In this document: positions 1 through 8,106 of the stretch, one piece after another | How the letters are laid out: each line of letters opens with the position of its first letter | How positions within the stretch are numbered: position 1 is the first letter of the stretch | NCBI RefSeq assembly: GCF_044762665.1 | Contig: NZ_JBIWES010000001.1 | Coordinates: 643,321 to 707,320, forward strand | DNA from: Peribacillus frigoritolerans_B | GTDB lineage: Bacteria > Bacillota > Bacilli > Bacillales > DSM-1321 | Reading direction: 5' to 3' | Length of the DNA: 64,000 bases | Program-made: the position numbers and the translations under genes | Notes under the pieces: model-generated | Databases searched by the model: none | Told to the model about the DNA's origin: nothing | What the model saw: the letters and a program-made list of their open reading frames with translations, nothing else

Positions 1-825
1 TTTAAGATGTATATCGTATTCCATTTGATCTTCTTTCACCTTTACGTTACCATGGATCCGTTTTACCAGGTTTTGCACTTCATGGTCTTCAGTGGAGCTT
101 AACAAGGACATGACTTCTTCATCTGTACCGAGTAGGTCATCAAGGCTGATCAGTTTTTTAGTTAAAGCCAATTTTAAGGTCTTTGCCAAGACATCATAGC
201 CATATATATTTAGTGGATTCATGAAAAAATCAATAACTTCGCTGTAATACGTTTTCACAAACCATTCCGCCGATTCAATATTATCCAGATACATCCTTCC
301 ATTTATATTAATTACATGGTTTAGAAATTCATGAACGGATTCCAGTGTGATATGTCCATATTGATACATATCCCTGAGAGTATAATCTACCCGATCAGCA
401 CATAACTCAGGTGCTGGCTGTTCAAGCAATTCCCATTTTGATTGAAAAATGACGTTACAATCATATCCATATTCCTTCAGTATAAATGGGATTTCGGATT
501 CCATAATGACTTGATCATATATCTTTTCATGATAATCTTCATCCTTACAATCCAGAACGAAATCAATAACATGTGAAAATGCAGTGTGGGATATGTCATG
601 CAGCAAGCCAGCGATTTGTTCCTCTAATGAACCCCCAAGCGCTTTTATTAAAAGCATCACACCAATTGAATGGTCAAATCGTGTGACATCCCACTTCTCA
701 TTAACTAAATAACTTGCCCCGCCTTGATGTATCCCCTTCAACCTTTGGACAGGTTTGCTTACTATCAGCTCTTCAAGAACTCCCTCTACAATGTGTTTCC
801 CATAGATACTATCCAAAACTATCAA
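1..825 (-). CDS. HD-domain phosphohydrolase, 3' part cut off by window edge
   Basis: Read directly from the reverse strand: an open frame runs from a TTG at 825 (preceded by a GGGGGGAG ribosome-binding site 10 bases upstream; an in-frame stop lies further upstream) to base 1, 275 codons without a stop, so the C-terminus lies outside the window. The metal-binding HD motif is in LLHDISHTAF (H76-D77) with an upstream DH at residues 51-52, and ADRVDYTLRD follows, as in bacterial HD hydrolases of the YdhJ/dGTPase-like type, which cleave phosphate esters of nucleotides. Exact substrate unknown. It follows the small gene at 873-1157 by 47 bases in the same direction, so the two may be cotranscribed. 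Confidence 0.8.
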   Translation of the reverse strand, partial: MIVLDSIYGKHIVEGVLEELIVSKPVQRLKGIHQGGASYLVNEKWDVTRFDHSIGVMLLIKALGGSLEEQIAGLLHDISHTAFSHVIDFVLDCKDEDYHEKIYDQVIMESEIPFILKEYGYDCNVIFQSKWELLEQPAPELCADRVDYTLRDMYQYGHITLESVHEFLNHVININGRMYLDNIESAEWFVKTYYSEVIDFFMNPLNIYGYDVLAKTLKLALTKKLISLDDLLGTDEEVMSLLSSTEDHEVQNLVKRIHGNVKVKEDQMEYDIHLK

Positions 826-872
826 TAACTGCCGGCTCCCCCCATTAGTTTACTCATTACAGGTAGGTAATT

Positions 873-1157
873 TCACTGATTTTCTTTTGTAAAAATTATT
901 TCCCCCTTTTCATTTTCCTCATATTGCTTTTTTGCCAATTTTTTTATTTCCTCTTCATCATTCAAATCGATATCACCTGGATTGACCTCATCAATGCCCT
1001 CTATGATTATCATTTCATTTATTATTACCTGATCTCGTGGATTCACTTTTATAAAGTCTTCCACAGGTTTTGTTTTATCTTTATACGGTTTAGTTAATAA
1101 AAAATAGCCGGTCAAGACTATGAAAATTGATGCCAAAATACCGAATTTCTTTTTCAT
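873..1157 (-). CDS. small membrane-anchored or secreted protein, function unknown
   Basis: 94 residues. The N-terminus has basic residues followed by one hydrophobic segment (about residues 5-22, FGILASIFIVLTGYFLLT) and no obvious signal peptidase site; the rest is very rich in Glu, Asp and Lys and should lie outside the membrane. A GGAGGG ribosome-binding site sits 9 bases before the ATG. I do not recognise a family. It precedes the HD-domain gene in the same orientation. Confidence 0.6.
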   Translation of the reverse strand: MKKKFGILASIFIVLTGYFLLTKPYKDKTKPVEDFIKVNPRDQVIINEMIIIEGIDEVNPGDIDLNDEEEIKKLAKKQYEENEKGEIIFTKENQ

Positions 1158-1489
1158 TTATCGATTCCCTCCAACGCTTCACCAATACCCTTATAATACC
1201 ATATCAGGGCATTGGTGGTATAAAAATAAATCAAGCGTATATATGGTTGGTTCCCTTTTTCTATTACAGGACATTCATATTTCCTATGATTTCACCCTTT
1301 AAAATAGCTGTAAATTCCTGTTTCTTGAGTTGCTATGGATATGGGAAAAGTCATGCCCACTAGTATTTAAGCTAACTGGTTGCGGGGAAATAATCCATCG
1401 GCAATGTCCTGCATCCCCATCTTTGCCCTCTTTTGATCAAATGGAAAAATTCAACTTAAAAAACAGCACTTTATAATTTTGTCTAATAA
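1158..1489. other. intergenic region between divergent genes
   Basis: Separates the reverse-strand small protein from the forward tetR gene. Short forward ORFs here (1120-1363) lack ribosome-binding sites and resemble no protein I know. Apart from the tetR promoter at its right end I see nothing specific. Confidence 0.5.
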
Positions 1490-1518
1490 TTGACATTTTA
1501 AAATCAGTGAGTTATCAT
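1490..1518 (+). promoter_or_regulatory. SigA-type promoter of tetR
   Basis: TTGACA at 1490-1495, a 17-base spacer and TATCAT at 1513-1518. The predicted start of transcription (about 1525) falls inside the palindromic operator at 1523-1539, which fits repression by the TetR protein. Confidence 0.7.
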
Positions 1519-1522
1519 CCTA

Positions 1523-1539
1523 ATTAACCAGTGGTCAAT
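1523..1539. promoter_or_regulatory. TetR operator, copy 1
   Basis: 17-bp inverted repeat ATTAACCA-G-TGGTCAAT, one mismatched pair between arms, overlapping the predicted transcription start of tetR. A second copy with the same arms is at 2141-2157. Confidence 0.7.
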
Positions 1540-1557
1540 AAATAAGGAGGTGACAGG

Positions 1558-2127
1558 ATGTCGCCAAGGAAATCGGCAGGTAAAGAATTGTCCAGGGACA
1601 TGGTTTTGAATGAAGCTAGAAACCTTTTTGCAACGTTAGGGTATTCGAATGTCTCAATGAGGCAATTGGCTAAATCGTTGGATTGCAGCCATGGAGCCAT
1701 TTATTATCATTTTAAAAATAAGGCGGAAATATTTTATAGTTTGGTGAAAACGGATTTTTCCGTTTTAAATAATTTAATCGATGATATCATCATGTCGGAA
1801 AATGACCCTCCTGTAAAAATGGAAAAGATTTTATTGTGCTTCCTGGAGTTCGGTTTAACCCAACAGAATCATTATTCCATCATGTTCTTATCGAAGGAAA
1901 AAGAAATTCAGCAGTTACTTCAATTCGATTCTAATAAAACATACGAAAAGCTAATCCAGTCCCTGACGGACCTAACTGACAACAAACTGAATCCTGCATC
2001 CATTTGGTCGATTTTTCTTTCTCTTCACGGATTCATAACTTTTTATATTAATTCTGAACTATCTTATCAAGATGTAAAAGGTTTAGCTTATTTTCATGTA
2101 AAAAATATCACCAAGAATATCATATAA
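1558..2127 (+). CDS. TetR/AcrR family transcriptional regulator
   Basis: 189 residues with a perfect GGAGGTGACAGG ribosome-binding site. The N-terminal helix-turn-helix (about residues 12-58) carries the family signature: ARNLFATLGYSNVSMRQLAK followed by GAIYYHFKNKAEIF. The C-terminal ligand domain is divergent, so the inducer cannot be read. Near-identical palindromes lie across its own promoter and just before the next gene, so it most likely represses itself and the DUF4260-like gene. Confidence 0.9.
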   Translation: MSPRKSAGKELSRDMVLNEARNLFATLGYSNVSMRQLAKSLDCSHGAIYYHFKNKAEIFYSLVKTDFSVLNNLIDDIIMSENDPPVKMEKILLCFLEFGLTQQNHYSIMFLSKEKEIQQLLQFDSNKTYEKLIQSLTDLTDNKLNPASIWSIFLSLHGFITFYINSELSYQDVKGLAYFHVKNITKNII

Positions 2128-2140
2128 TTTTTTAAATATT

Positions 2141-2157
2141 ATTGACCAATGGCCAAT
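2141..2157. promoter_or_regulatory. TetR operator, copy 2
   Basis: 17-bp inverted repeat ATTGACCA-A-TGGCCAAT, matching the arms of the operator at 1523-1539, placed between the tetR stop codon and the ribosome-binding site of the next gene (start 2178). No separate strong promoter is obvious here, so it may act as a second, looping or roadblock site. Confidence 0.65.
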
Positions 2158-2177
2158 TAAACTTTGGAGGTTTTAAA

Positions 2178-2525
2178 ATGGTGAAGAAATTCCTTCATAT
2201 TGAAGGACTTATGGCACTTTTAGCGGTGCTTTACATCTATTCGTTATATGAATTCAGCTGGTGGATTTTCCTTTTGTTGATTTTATCTCCTGATGTTTCC
2301 ATGCTGGCCTATCTGATCAATGATCGGATTGGAGCAAAGGTTTATAACTTATTCCATACTTATTTCCTGTCCATCTTCATGATTTTGTTAGCCATTTTTC
2401 TAAAGTTGGATGCAATGATGATGATTGGTTTAATATGGACCGCGCATATAGGAATGGACCGCTTATTTGGATATGGCCTTAAATACACATCATCCTTCAA
2501 AGCTACACACATGCAAAGGTTGTAA
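2178..2525 (+). CDS. DUF4260-like integral membrane protein
   Basis: 115 residues from the ATG at 2178, chosen because TTGGAGG lies 8 bases upstream; a longer reading from 2142 would start inside the operator. Four hydrophobic segments cover nearly the whole protein (for example ALLAVLYIYSLYEF, WWIFLLLILSPDVSMLAYL, IFMILLAIFLKL). The sequence pattern PDVSMLAYLINDRIGAKVYN and HIGMDRLFGYGLKY matches the DUF4260 family as I remember it; function is unknown. Gene order and shared operator make it the likely target of the adjacent TetR regulator. Confidence 0.75.
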   Translation: MVKKFLHIEGLMALLAVLYIYSLYEFSWWIFLLLILSPDVSMLAYLINDRIGAKVYNLFHTYFLSIFMILLAIFLKLDAMMMIGLIWTAHIGMDRLFGYGLKYTSSFKATHMQRL

Positions 2526-2533
2526 TAAACTTA

Positions 2534-2567
2534 AAAGGCAGTGTGATTTAAACATCACACTGCCTTT
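2534..2567. terminator. bidirectional terminator
   Basis: 14-bp perfect stem AAAGGCAGTGTGAT / ATCACACTGCCTTT with a 6-base loop between the convergent DUF4260-like gene and queE. Confidence 0.8.
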
Positions 2568-2570
2568 ACT

Positions 2571-3299
2571 TTACACGCCCCGCTTGTTACCCCATACATA
2601 GGTATGCAGCTGGGGCAGGACTTTCACATCATTCAATTCATCATCTGCTATCACTTTATCAATTAACTCTTCGTACTTCTTCAATAGGCCGCTGATCAGT
2701 TGACGATCATCCGCCGTCCTGCTGTCGTCATTGCCGACCTGCAGATAAAAAGGAATATCCGGGTAACGCCCATGTACATGTTTGGCATATTGATAGTCTT
2801 CCTCGTTAAAGACGACAATCTTCAATGAGACATGGTATTCAGGATTTCGATCGCCAAGGTTCGAGATGATTTGGTCAAGCACCGTAAAGTCCGTGTTCAT
2901 TCCAGAGCTCGGCGGCTTAGGTGAAATAGTCAGTTCATCAATATCAAGAAGCCAATCCTGCCATCGGCTCCCTTGTGTTTCGACACCTATTTTCATTTTA
3001 TTTTCATGTAAGATCGCTATCAAGCCGTTTAGGTTTTTCAGCAGAGCCGGGTTTCCGCCCGATATCGTCACGAAGGAAAAACCGGAACCCCCAATTCGCT
3101 TCAGCTCATCCCATATTTCTTCGGCAGTCATCTGGACGGTATCTTCCTTACCGGTGCCATCCCAAGTAAATGCGGAATCACACCAGGAACACGAATAATC
3201 GCAGCCGGCCGTCCGAACGAACATCGTTTTTTGACCAATGACCATTCCCTCTCCTTGGATGGTCGGACCGAAGATTTCCATAACCGGGAGTTTACTCAC
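2571..3299 (-). CDS. queE: 7-carboxy-7-deazaguanine synthase QueE (radical SAM)
   Basis: Third enzyme of preQ0/queuosine synthesis: converts 6-carboxy-tetrahydropterin to 7-carboxy-7-deazaguanine. 242 residues from GTG 3299 (VSKLPVMEIFGPTIQGEG matches family N-termini; the longer in-frame reading to 3380 runs inside queD). The cluster-binding CDYSCSWC (CX3CX2C) motif, the TISGGNPAL glycine motif and the C-terminal QLHTYVWGNKRGV are all present. The start overlaps the end of queD by 8 bases, indicating translational coupling in the queC-queD-queE operon. Confidence 0.95.
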   Translation of the reverse strand: MSKLPVMEIFGPTIQGEGMVIGQKTMFVRTAGCDYSCSWCDSAFTWDGTGKEDTVQMTAEEIWDELKRIGGSGFSFVTISGGNPALLKNLNGLIAILHENKMKIGVETQGSRWQDWLLDIDELTISPKPPSSGMNTDFTVLDQIISNLGDRNPEYHVSLKIVVFNEEDYQYAKHVHGRYPDIPFYLQVGNDDSRTADDRQLISGLLKKYEELIDKVIADDELNDVKVLPQLHTYVWGNKRGV

Positions 3300-3765
3300 T
3301 TTCCATCCACTCCCGTCTGGCTTCGGCATAGCTTGTCGGCGTTTCGTACAGTCGAACGAATTCGACTCTAGCACCCTCATATTCTTTTAATGAAAGGGCT
3401 TCGGCCATTTTTTCATAAATCCAGACAACCATATTTTCAGCTGTTGTATTCATGAGCGGCAGGGTTTCATTCAAATAACGGTGATCCAGGTGAATTTCGA
3501 TTTCATTTTTCCATATATCCTTGATGTCCCCAAAATCTATCATCAACCCGCGTGAATCTGTATACCCGCTCAATCCGAAAATGACCTTATACGTGTGGCC
3601 ATGGAGGTTCTTGCATTTCCCTTCATAGTCATGCAGATGGTGCGCCGCGTCAAAGGTGAATTCCTTACTCACGAGGACCCTCTTGTTTGTATACTTCAAT
3701 TGGCTGCGCTGAATATCTTCATCTATTTTTTGGAGTTTATCCACTATCGTAAAACCGTACATCAT
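3292..3765 (-). CDS. queD: 6-carboxy-5,6,7,8-tetrahydropterin synthase QueD
   Basis: Second step of preQ0 synthesis, acting on dihydroneopterin triphosphate from GTP cyclohydrolase. 157 residues. Zinc ligands appear as AAHHL and HGHTY; the catalytic Cys lies in EGKCKNLHGHTY. The long N-terminal extension (VDKLQKIDEDIQRSQLKY) is typical of Bacillus QueD. The start ATG overlaps the queC stop (ATGATG with TGA inside), with AAGGTG upstream; a start one codon later is equally possible. Confidence 0.95.
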   Translation of the reverse strand: MMYGFTIVDKLQKIDEDIQRSQLKYTNKRVLVSKEFTFDAAHHLHDYEGKCKNLHGHTYKVIFGLSGYTDSRGLMIDFGDIKDIWKNEIEIHLDHRYLNETLPLMNTTAENMVVWIYEKMAEALSLKEYEGARVEFVRLYETPTSYAEARREWMESE

Positions 3766-4427
3766 GAAAGCACCTTCCGTCTGCTTTCATAGTCATCCAG
3801 TCCTTTTTTCCGCAGATTACAAGCCGGACAATCTCCACAGCCATCGGAGATGATTCCGTTATAGCAAGTCAGGGTCTTTTCGCGGACAAAGTCGAACGCG
3901 CCAAGCTGGTCAGCAAGCTCCCATGTTTCCTCTTTATTAAGCCACATTAGCGGCGTATCAATCACGAATGACTGGTCCATGGACAAGTTCAAGGTCACAT
4001 TCAACGATTTAATGAATACATCGCGGCAGTCTGGATATCCGCTGAAATCCGTTTCACAGACACCGGTGACAATATGTTTAGCGCCAATCTGACTCGCCAG
4101 CACTCCGGCAAACGAAAGGAACAGCAAATTCCTCCCTGGTACGAACGTCGACGGCAGCTCCCCTTCTTCTCCGTCCGCCACTGCGATATCACTTCTCGTC
4201 AATGCATTCGGTGCCAGTTGGTTCAGCAGCGACATGTCAAGGATATGATGGTTCACGCCCAATTCCTTTGCAATGTTTTGAGCGCATTCGATTTCCAAGC
4301 TATGCCGCTGATTATAATCGAACGTCACCGCTTCCACTTCCTCAAATCTCTCCAATGCCCAGAACAGGCACGTCGTACTGTCCTGACCTCCGCTAAACAC
4401 AACCACTGCCTTTTCTTTCTTCTTCAT
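3762..4427 (-). CDS. queC: 7-cyano-7-deazaguanine synthase QueC
   Basis: Last step to preQ0: ATP-dependent conversion of 7-carboxy-7-deazaguanine and ammonia. 221 residues from ATG 4427 (GGAG ten bases upstream); an upstream in-frame ATG at 4463 lies within the riboswitch terminator region and lacks a site. N-terminal PP-loop FSGGQDSTT (about residues 11-19) and the C-terminal zinc site CYNGIISDGCGDCPAC are visible. First gene of the queCDE operon; controlled by the preQ1 riboswitch upstream. Confidence 0.95.
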   Translation of the reverse strand: MKKKEKAVVVFSGGQDSTTCLFWALERFEEVEAVTFDYNQRHSLEIECAQNIAKELGVNHHILDMSLLNQLAPNALTRSDIAVADGEEGELPSTFVPGRNLLFLSFAGVLASQIGAKHIVTGVCETDFSGYPDCRDVFIKSLNVTLNLSMDQSFVIDTPLMWLNKEETWELADQLGAFDFVREKTLTCYNGIISDGCGDCPACNLRKKGLDDYESRRKVLS

Positions 4428-4450
4428 TTCTATAAAACTCCTTTTTACGG

Positions 4451-4482
4451 AAAAAAACAGCACCCTAAGAATAGAGCACTGT
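4451..4482 (-). terminator. preQ1 riboswitch expression-platform terminator
   Basis: On the reverse strand a 9-bp stem (ACAGTGCTC with GGGTGCTGT, three G-U pairs) is followed by seven U. It lies between the aptamer and queC and is the likely off-state structure. Confidence 0.75.
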
Positions 4483-4485
4483 TTC

Positions 4486-4520
4486 TCCTTAGTTTTTTTG
4501 AGAGGGTAGCTAGAACCTCT
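4486..4520 (-). ncRNA. preQ1-I riboswitch aptamer
   Basis: The reverse strand reads AGAGGTTCTAGCTACCCTCT then an A-rich tail ending in ACTAAGGAG, which is the class I preQ1 aptamer: P1 stem AGAGG/CCTCT, the CUAGC loop and the A-rich strand that forms the H-type pseudoknot. It lies 60 bases upstream of queC and is followed by a terminator, so binding of preQ1 should shut off queCDE transcription. Confidence 0.92.
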
Positions 4521-4645
4521 TCCGCCTTAACGCGGAATATTATATTTTTCCAAGTCAATAGTAACTTGAAAATGATTAGAAATCAAGATGTTTATATAAA
4601 GTGAACATTAGACCTGATGGAAAATTTGGTTAACTTTTCATTGCT

Positions 4646-4672
4646 TAAAAATACCATTGAATATCCGATAAA
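4646..4672 (+). promoter_or_regulatory. SigD-type promoter of chemoreceptor gene
   Basis: TAAA at 4646-4649, 15-base spacer, CCGATAAA at 4665-4672, close to the SigD consensus TAAA-N15-GCCGATAT used for motility and chemotaxis genes. Transcription would begin near 4680, which supports the TTG start at 4711 over the GTG at 4678. Confidence 0.75.
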
Positions 4673-4710
4673 AAAGAGTGAATAAAATATCGATAAAGGG
4701 GTCCATTAAT

Positions 4711-6390
4711 TTGAAAAGCATTAAAGCAAAGGTATTGGTGGCATTTTCACTCATCATATCCTTATGTGTCATCTTAGGAGCATTCAACATTTATAGCAGC
4801 AACAAGTCACTGGTTTATTCCCAGGGTATCATCGAAAGGGAACTTCCGCTTCTTATCCAAGACGAAAAGCTGCTATATAATCTAGCACAAAGAACCGCAT
4901 TCGCCCGAGCCTATATTTTATATGGCGACGAGAGTTATAAAGAAAGGTTCTTACAATATACTGAAGAAAGCCAGGTCATCCAGGAGGAACTCCTAGCCTT
5001 AAGCGATTCTGATAAAGCAAAGGGATTGATCGAGAAAAGCGTGGATTGGAGGACGATGATTGTAGAGCGGGTATTTACGCAATATGAAAAAGGAAATGAA
5101 GAACGCGCTAAAGAAATACTCAAAAATGAAGTGGCGCCAATCAGCAATGAAGTAATGGAGGGTTTCAAGGAGCTTGCTTCAAAACGCGAGGAATTGATTG
5201 TCGCTTCAGGTGAAACCGTAATCGAAAGCGGGAAATCGGTCAAGACGACAAGTATCATCATGTCCATTGCGGCTGTCCTTATCGGCCTTGTGCTGGCGCT
5301 TGTTACTGCTAACCTCATTACCACCCCTCTCCTTAAAATCAGGGACAGGATGAAAATGGTGGCTGACGGAGAACTGAATCATGAGCCCCTGGAGCAAAAG
5401 TCATATGATGAACTGGGCGAATTAACGGTCTCCGCCAACCAAATGCAGCAAAACCTTCGTGATACGATTGAAAAAATGCTCGTTGTTTCGCAATCCGTTT
5501 CCAACCAAAGCGAGGAGCTGACTCAATCAGCAAATGAAGTGCGGCAGGGCAGCAAGCAAATAGCGACTACAATGTATGAACTTTCCGAAGGTTCGGAGTC
5601 ACAAGCCAACCGGGCAGCTGAAATGGTTCGCATGATGGATGATTTCACCGGCAGGATCGATTTGGCCCACCTAGAAGGAGTGGATGTAGCTAAAAGTTCA
5701 ACCGAAATCCTTTCCTTGACCAAGGAGGGCACCGCTTTAATGCGCAGTTCGGTCCAACAGATGCAAAGTATTGATGTGATTGTCAAAAGTGCCGTAGAGC
5801 AAGTGAAAGGGCTCGATTCTCAATCACAGCAAATTTCGCAGCTTGTGCAGGTCATCAAGGATATATCCAATCAAACCAATCTATTGGCGCTGAATGCAGC
5901 CATAGAAGCCGCTCGTGCTGGTGAACATGGCAAGGGCTTTGCCGTCGTCGCCGATGAAGTGCGGAAACTCGCTGAAGAGGTCACACACTCCGTCGGGGAT
6001 ATCACCAATATTGTCTCCGCCATTCAAACGCGTTCAAAAACAGTCGTCCACTCCCTGGAAGATGGTTATACACAAGTTGATGAAGGCACGAAACAGATCA
6101 CGCTCACTGGCCGAACCTTTGAAACAATCAATCACTCTGTCGGGAATGTAGAAATGAAAATACAGCAAATTACAGAAGAATTGAACTATATCTTCACAAA
6201 TAGTAAAAAAATCAATCAGGCTATCGAAGATATCGCAGCCGTTTCTGAAGAGTCTGCGGCAGGAATCGAACAAGTCTCCGCCTCCGCCCAGCAATCCAGC
6301 TCTTCGATGGATGAAATCACGAATCATGCCAGTGAACTTGCATCTTCGGCGGAATTGCTGACTGAACAGGTTAAGAAGTTCCAATTATGA
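4711..6390 (+). CDS. methyl-accepting chemotaxis protein
   Basis: 559 residues. Start TTG 4711 chosen for its AAAGGGG site and because the SigD promoter would place the upstream GTG at or before the transcript start. Transmembrane segment 1 at about residues 9-29, an extracytoplasmic four-helix-type sensor region (no Cache pattern) to about 180, transmembrane segment 2 to about 203, HAMP (ITTPLLKIRDRMKMVADGE), then the cytoplasmic signalling hairpin with GKGFAVVADEVRKLAEE at about 405-420. Signals to CheA/CheW; ligand unknown. A strong terminator follows, so it is monocistronic. Confidence 0.95.
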   Translation: MKSIKAKVLVAFSLIISLCVILGAFNIYSSNKSLVYSQGIIERELPLLIQDEKLLYNLAQRTAFARAYILYGDESYKERFLQYTEESQVIQEELLALSDSDKAKGLIEKSVDWRTMIVERVFTQYEKGNEERAKEILKNEVAPISNEVMEGFKELASKREELIVASGETVIESGKSVKTTSIIMSIAAVLIGLVLALVTANLITTPLLKIRDRMKMVADGELNHEPLEQKSYDELGELTVSANQMQQNLRDTIEKMLVVSQSVSNQSEELTQSANEVRQGSKQIATTMYELSEGSESQANRAAEMVRMMDDFTGRIDLAHLEGVDVAKSSTEILSLTKEGTALMRSSVQQMQSIDVIVKSAVEQVKGLDSQSQQISQLVQVIKDISNQTNLLALNAAIEAARAGEHGKGFAVVADEVRKLAEEVTHSVGDITNIVSAIQTRSKTVVHSLEDGYTQVDEGTKQITLTGRTFETINHSVGNVEMKIQQITEELNYIFTNSKKINQAIEDIAAVSEESAAGIEQVSASAQQSSSSMDEITNHASELASSAELLTEQVKKFQL

Positions 6391-6394
6391 CATT

Positions 6395-6435
6395 AGCAAT
6401 TTCCCGATACGTGAATGCGGGAAATTGCTTTTTTT
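6395..6435 (+). terminator. terminator after chemoreceptor
   Basis: 12-bp perfect stem AGCAATTTCCCG / CGGGAAATTGCT, 11-base loop, followed by a T-run. Confidence 0.85.
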
Positions 6436-6834
6436 CTCCTAAAGGGTTGTTTCATTTTCGTATATTCGGGTAATAAATAACTATACACAATAATGAAGCA
6501 TTAAAAAGAAAATCTATTAAAAGCGGCTGGAATTGATAATTTTCCTTTGTTTTCAGAATATTTAGTGTATAATGAATATAATTAAAGGAATATTTTAACT
6601 AAAGTAATGAATACTTCCAATACCAACAAATCCTTACCTTTCCTTTCAACACCATGCATGGGCCCATATGCTCAGTAAATATCGATTGCATGCATTCTCT
6701 CGAATCAAACCATTCACAACTTTATTCACACAAGAACATAATTTTCACTCCAAATTTGTAAAAAAAGGTTAAAATCAACCAATGATATGTTACTATTAAA
6801 CTAAGACCTTTTAACCCCATAAGGAGGAATTCAT
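6436..6834. other. intergenic region before small gene
   Basis: AT-rich, no ORF with a ribosome-binding site. A TGTATAAT extended -10-like element lies near 6571-6578 but is 260 bases from the next start; I cannot assign a promoter firmly. Confidence 0.4.
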
Positions 6835-7050
6835 ATGAAACGTTTTTTCAAATTCATCGCAGATTTTAACGAAAGAAAAGCACTGGAACGGGAAACCGAA
6901 GAATTCTTTCGCAAAGAATACGAAAATTATATGAAGATGAATCCTGACAATCAAGGAAAAAGAAGGAGATTAGCTCCTAGACTTTATGTGATTGATGGCG
7001 GTAAAAAGGGCTCCAACCTTGAGATTTCTGACAGAAAGAAATCCAGTTAA
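6835..7050 (+). CDS. small basic cytoplasmic protein, function unknown
   Basis: 71 residues, strong AAGGAGGAATTCAT site before the ATG. No membrane segment; highly charged, with a Glu/Lys-rich first half (predicted helical) and a basic tail KKGSNLEISDRKKSS. I recognise no family. A stem-loop terminator follows at 7162, so it seems to be an independent unit. Confidence 0.65.
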   Translation: MKRFFKFIADFNERKALERETEEFFRKEYENYMKMNPDNQGKRRRLAPRLYVIDGGKKGSNLEISDRKKSS

Positions 7051-7161
7051 CCTGCTTCCTTCCGTAATCAGCTACCCCTGCTGTAGCTCAAGAACCACAA
7101 ACGTTAAAGCTCCTAGATATACAGAGAATCGTCACCATTCCATTCATTTACAACATATAAG

Positions 7162-7191
7162 CCGAAAGCTCAGATGCTTCTGAGCTTTCGG
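7162..7191 (+). terminator. terminator hairpin, copy 1
   Basis: 13-bp perfect stem CCGAAAGCTCAGA / TCTGAGCTTTCGG with a 4-base loop. A partial duplicate of the same hairpin is at 7433-7463, on the other side of the repeat element at 7301-7417. Confidence 0.75.
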
Positions 7192-7300
7192 TTTGTCGAC
7201 AAACGGGGGCGGTACGGTCTTATCCCAGCCATGTTTTTAAACAAGATTAGATTATCTTTCATGTTTTTACTGTAATCCTTATTGGAATGAAGAAATTTAT

Positions 7301-7417
7301 GACACTCCTACCGAATAACTGGCTAGCCGCGACACTGCAGTGGCTTCCTTTAATGAGGCTTGGCAGACAATCGGCGGAAAGGGAGCGTATTTCTGAAATC
7401 AACTGGAACGTTTTTAA
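7301..7417 (+). repeat. dispersed repeat, copy R1
   Basis: Shares most positions with 19404-19520, including GGCTTGGCAGACA, CGGCGGAAAGGGAGCG and CTGGAACGTTTTT. The ORF overlapping it (7287-7505) is a product of the repeat and has no ribosome-binding site. Confidence 0.75.
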
Positions 7418-7432
7418 AGAGAAAGATACAGT

Positions 7433-7463
7433 CCGAAAGCTCAGATATGCTTCTGGGCTTTTT
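7433..7463 (+). terminator. terminator hairpin, copy 2
   Basis: Repeats CCGAAAGCTCAGAT and GCTTCTG-GCTTT of the hairpin at 7162-7191 with small changes, then a T-run. See the finding on repeats between duplicated terminators. Confidence 0.65.
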
Positions 7464-8106
7464 TATTTTTTCTTATATAAACACTATATCTATAGAAGAA
7501 ACTAGGTATTTTTTAAAAGAAATGGGTTAACTTTAGTTTATTTCATGTTTTAGGTAAAAGTTCAATTATAGGCCCATGGGTATTTACTAAGAGAAAAACT
7601 GGATAATATCAAAAAAAAGAGATGTGTTCTTTTACTCATCTTTATCCAATTCAAAAGAGTTCAACTAATTGAGTCATTAGATGCAATATTTCACATTGAA
7701 TGACAAATGCATAAAAATTATTAAGTTTATGTCAAACAATGGGTATAAACAATTAATAAACTGTAATAAACATCACTTTTTATAAATAATTATTATTCAA
7801 ATATAGTCGCTATGAATTAGGTTCAATTGCTCACAAAACTACTTTGATTCTGACCAAAATGGGTTTTTATTAAACTTTCCATAATTTAGTGTAAAAAAAA
7901 TATGGATTCCTTCGATTCCCCCCCATATCTTTGTACTCATAAAATATTTTATCCCATTAGATACTATTACACCCCAATATACATTTATTTGAAAAAGCTA
8001 AGTATAACTATATTACAATAGAATAATTCGCTCTTGCCTATTAAGTTTAAAATCATGTAGTGTGTATTCAGTAATTCAAATATTTGAAAAAAAGAGAGGT
8101 TAAAAA
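7464..8106 (+). other. long AT-rich upstream region of the cap/pgs operon
   Basis: About 640 bases without a credible ORF, ending in the AGAGAGG site of capB. Its length and AT content resemble the long regulated leader known upstream of pgs/cap operons (in B. subtilis a target of DegU), but I could not identify a specific promoter or operator. Confidence 0.4.

Noticed and set aside
7287..7505. ORF of 72 codons
   Set aside because: It lies inside dispersed repeat R1, similar ORFs occur in R2, and no ribosome-binding site is present.
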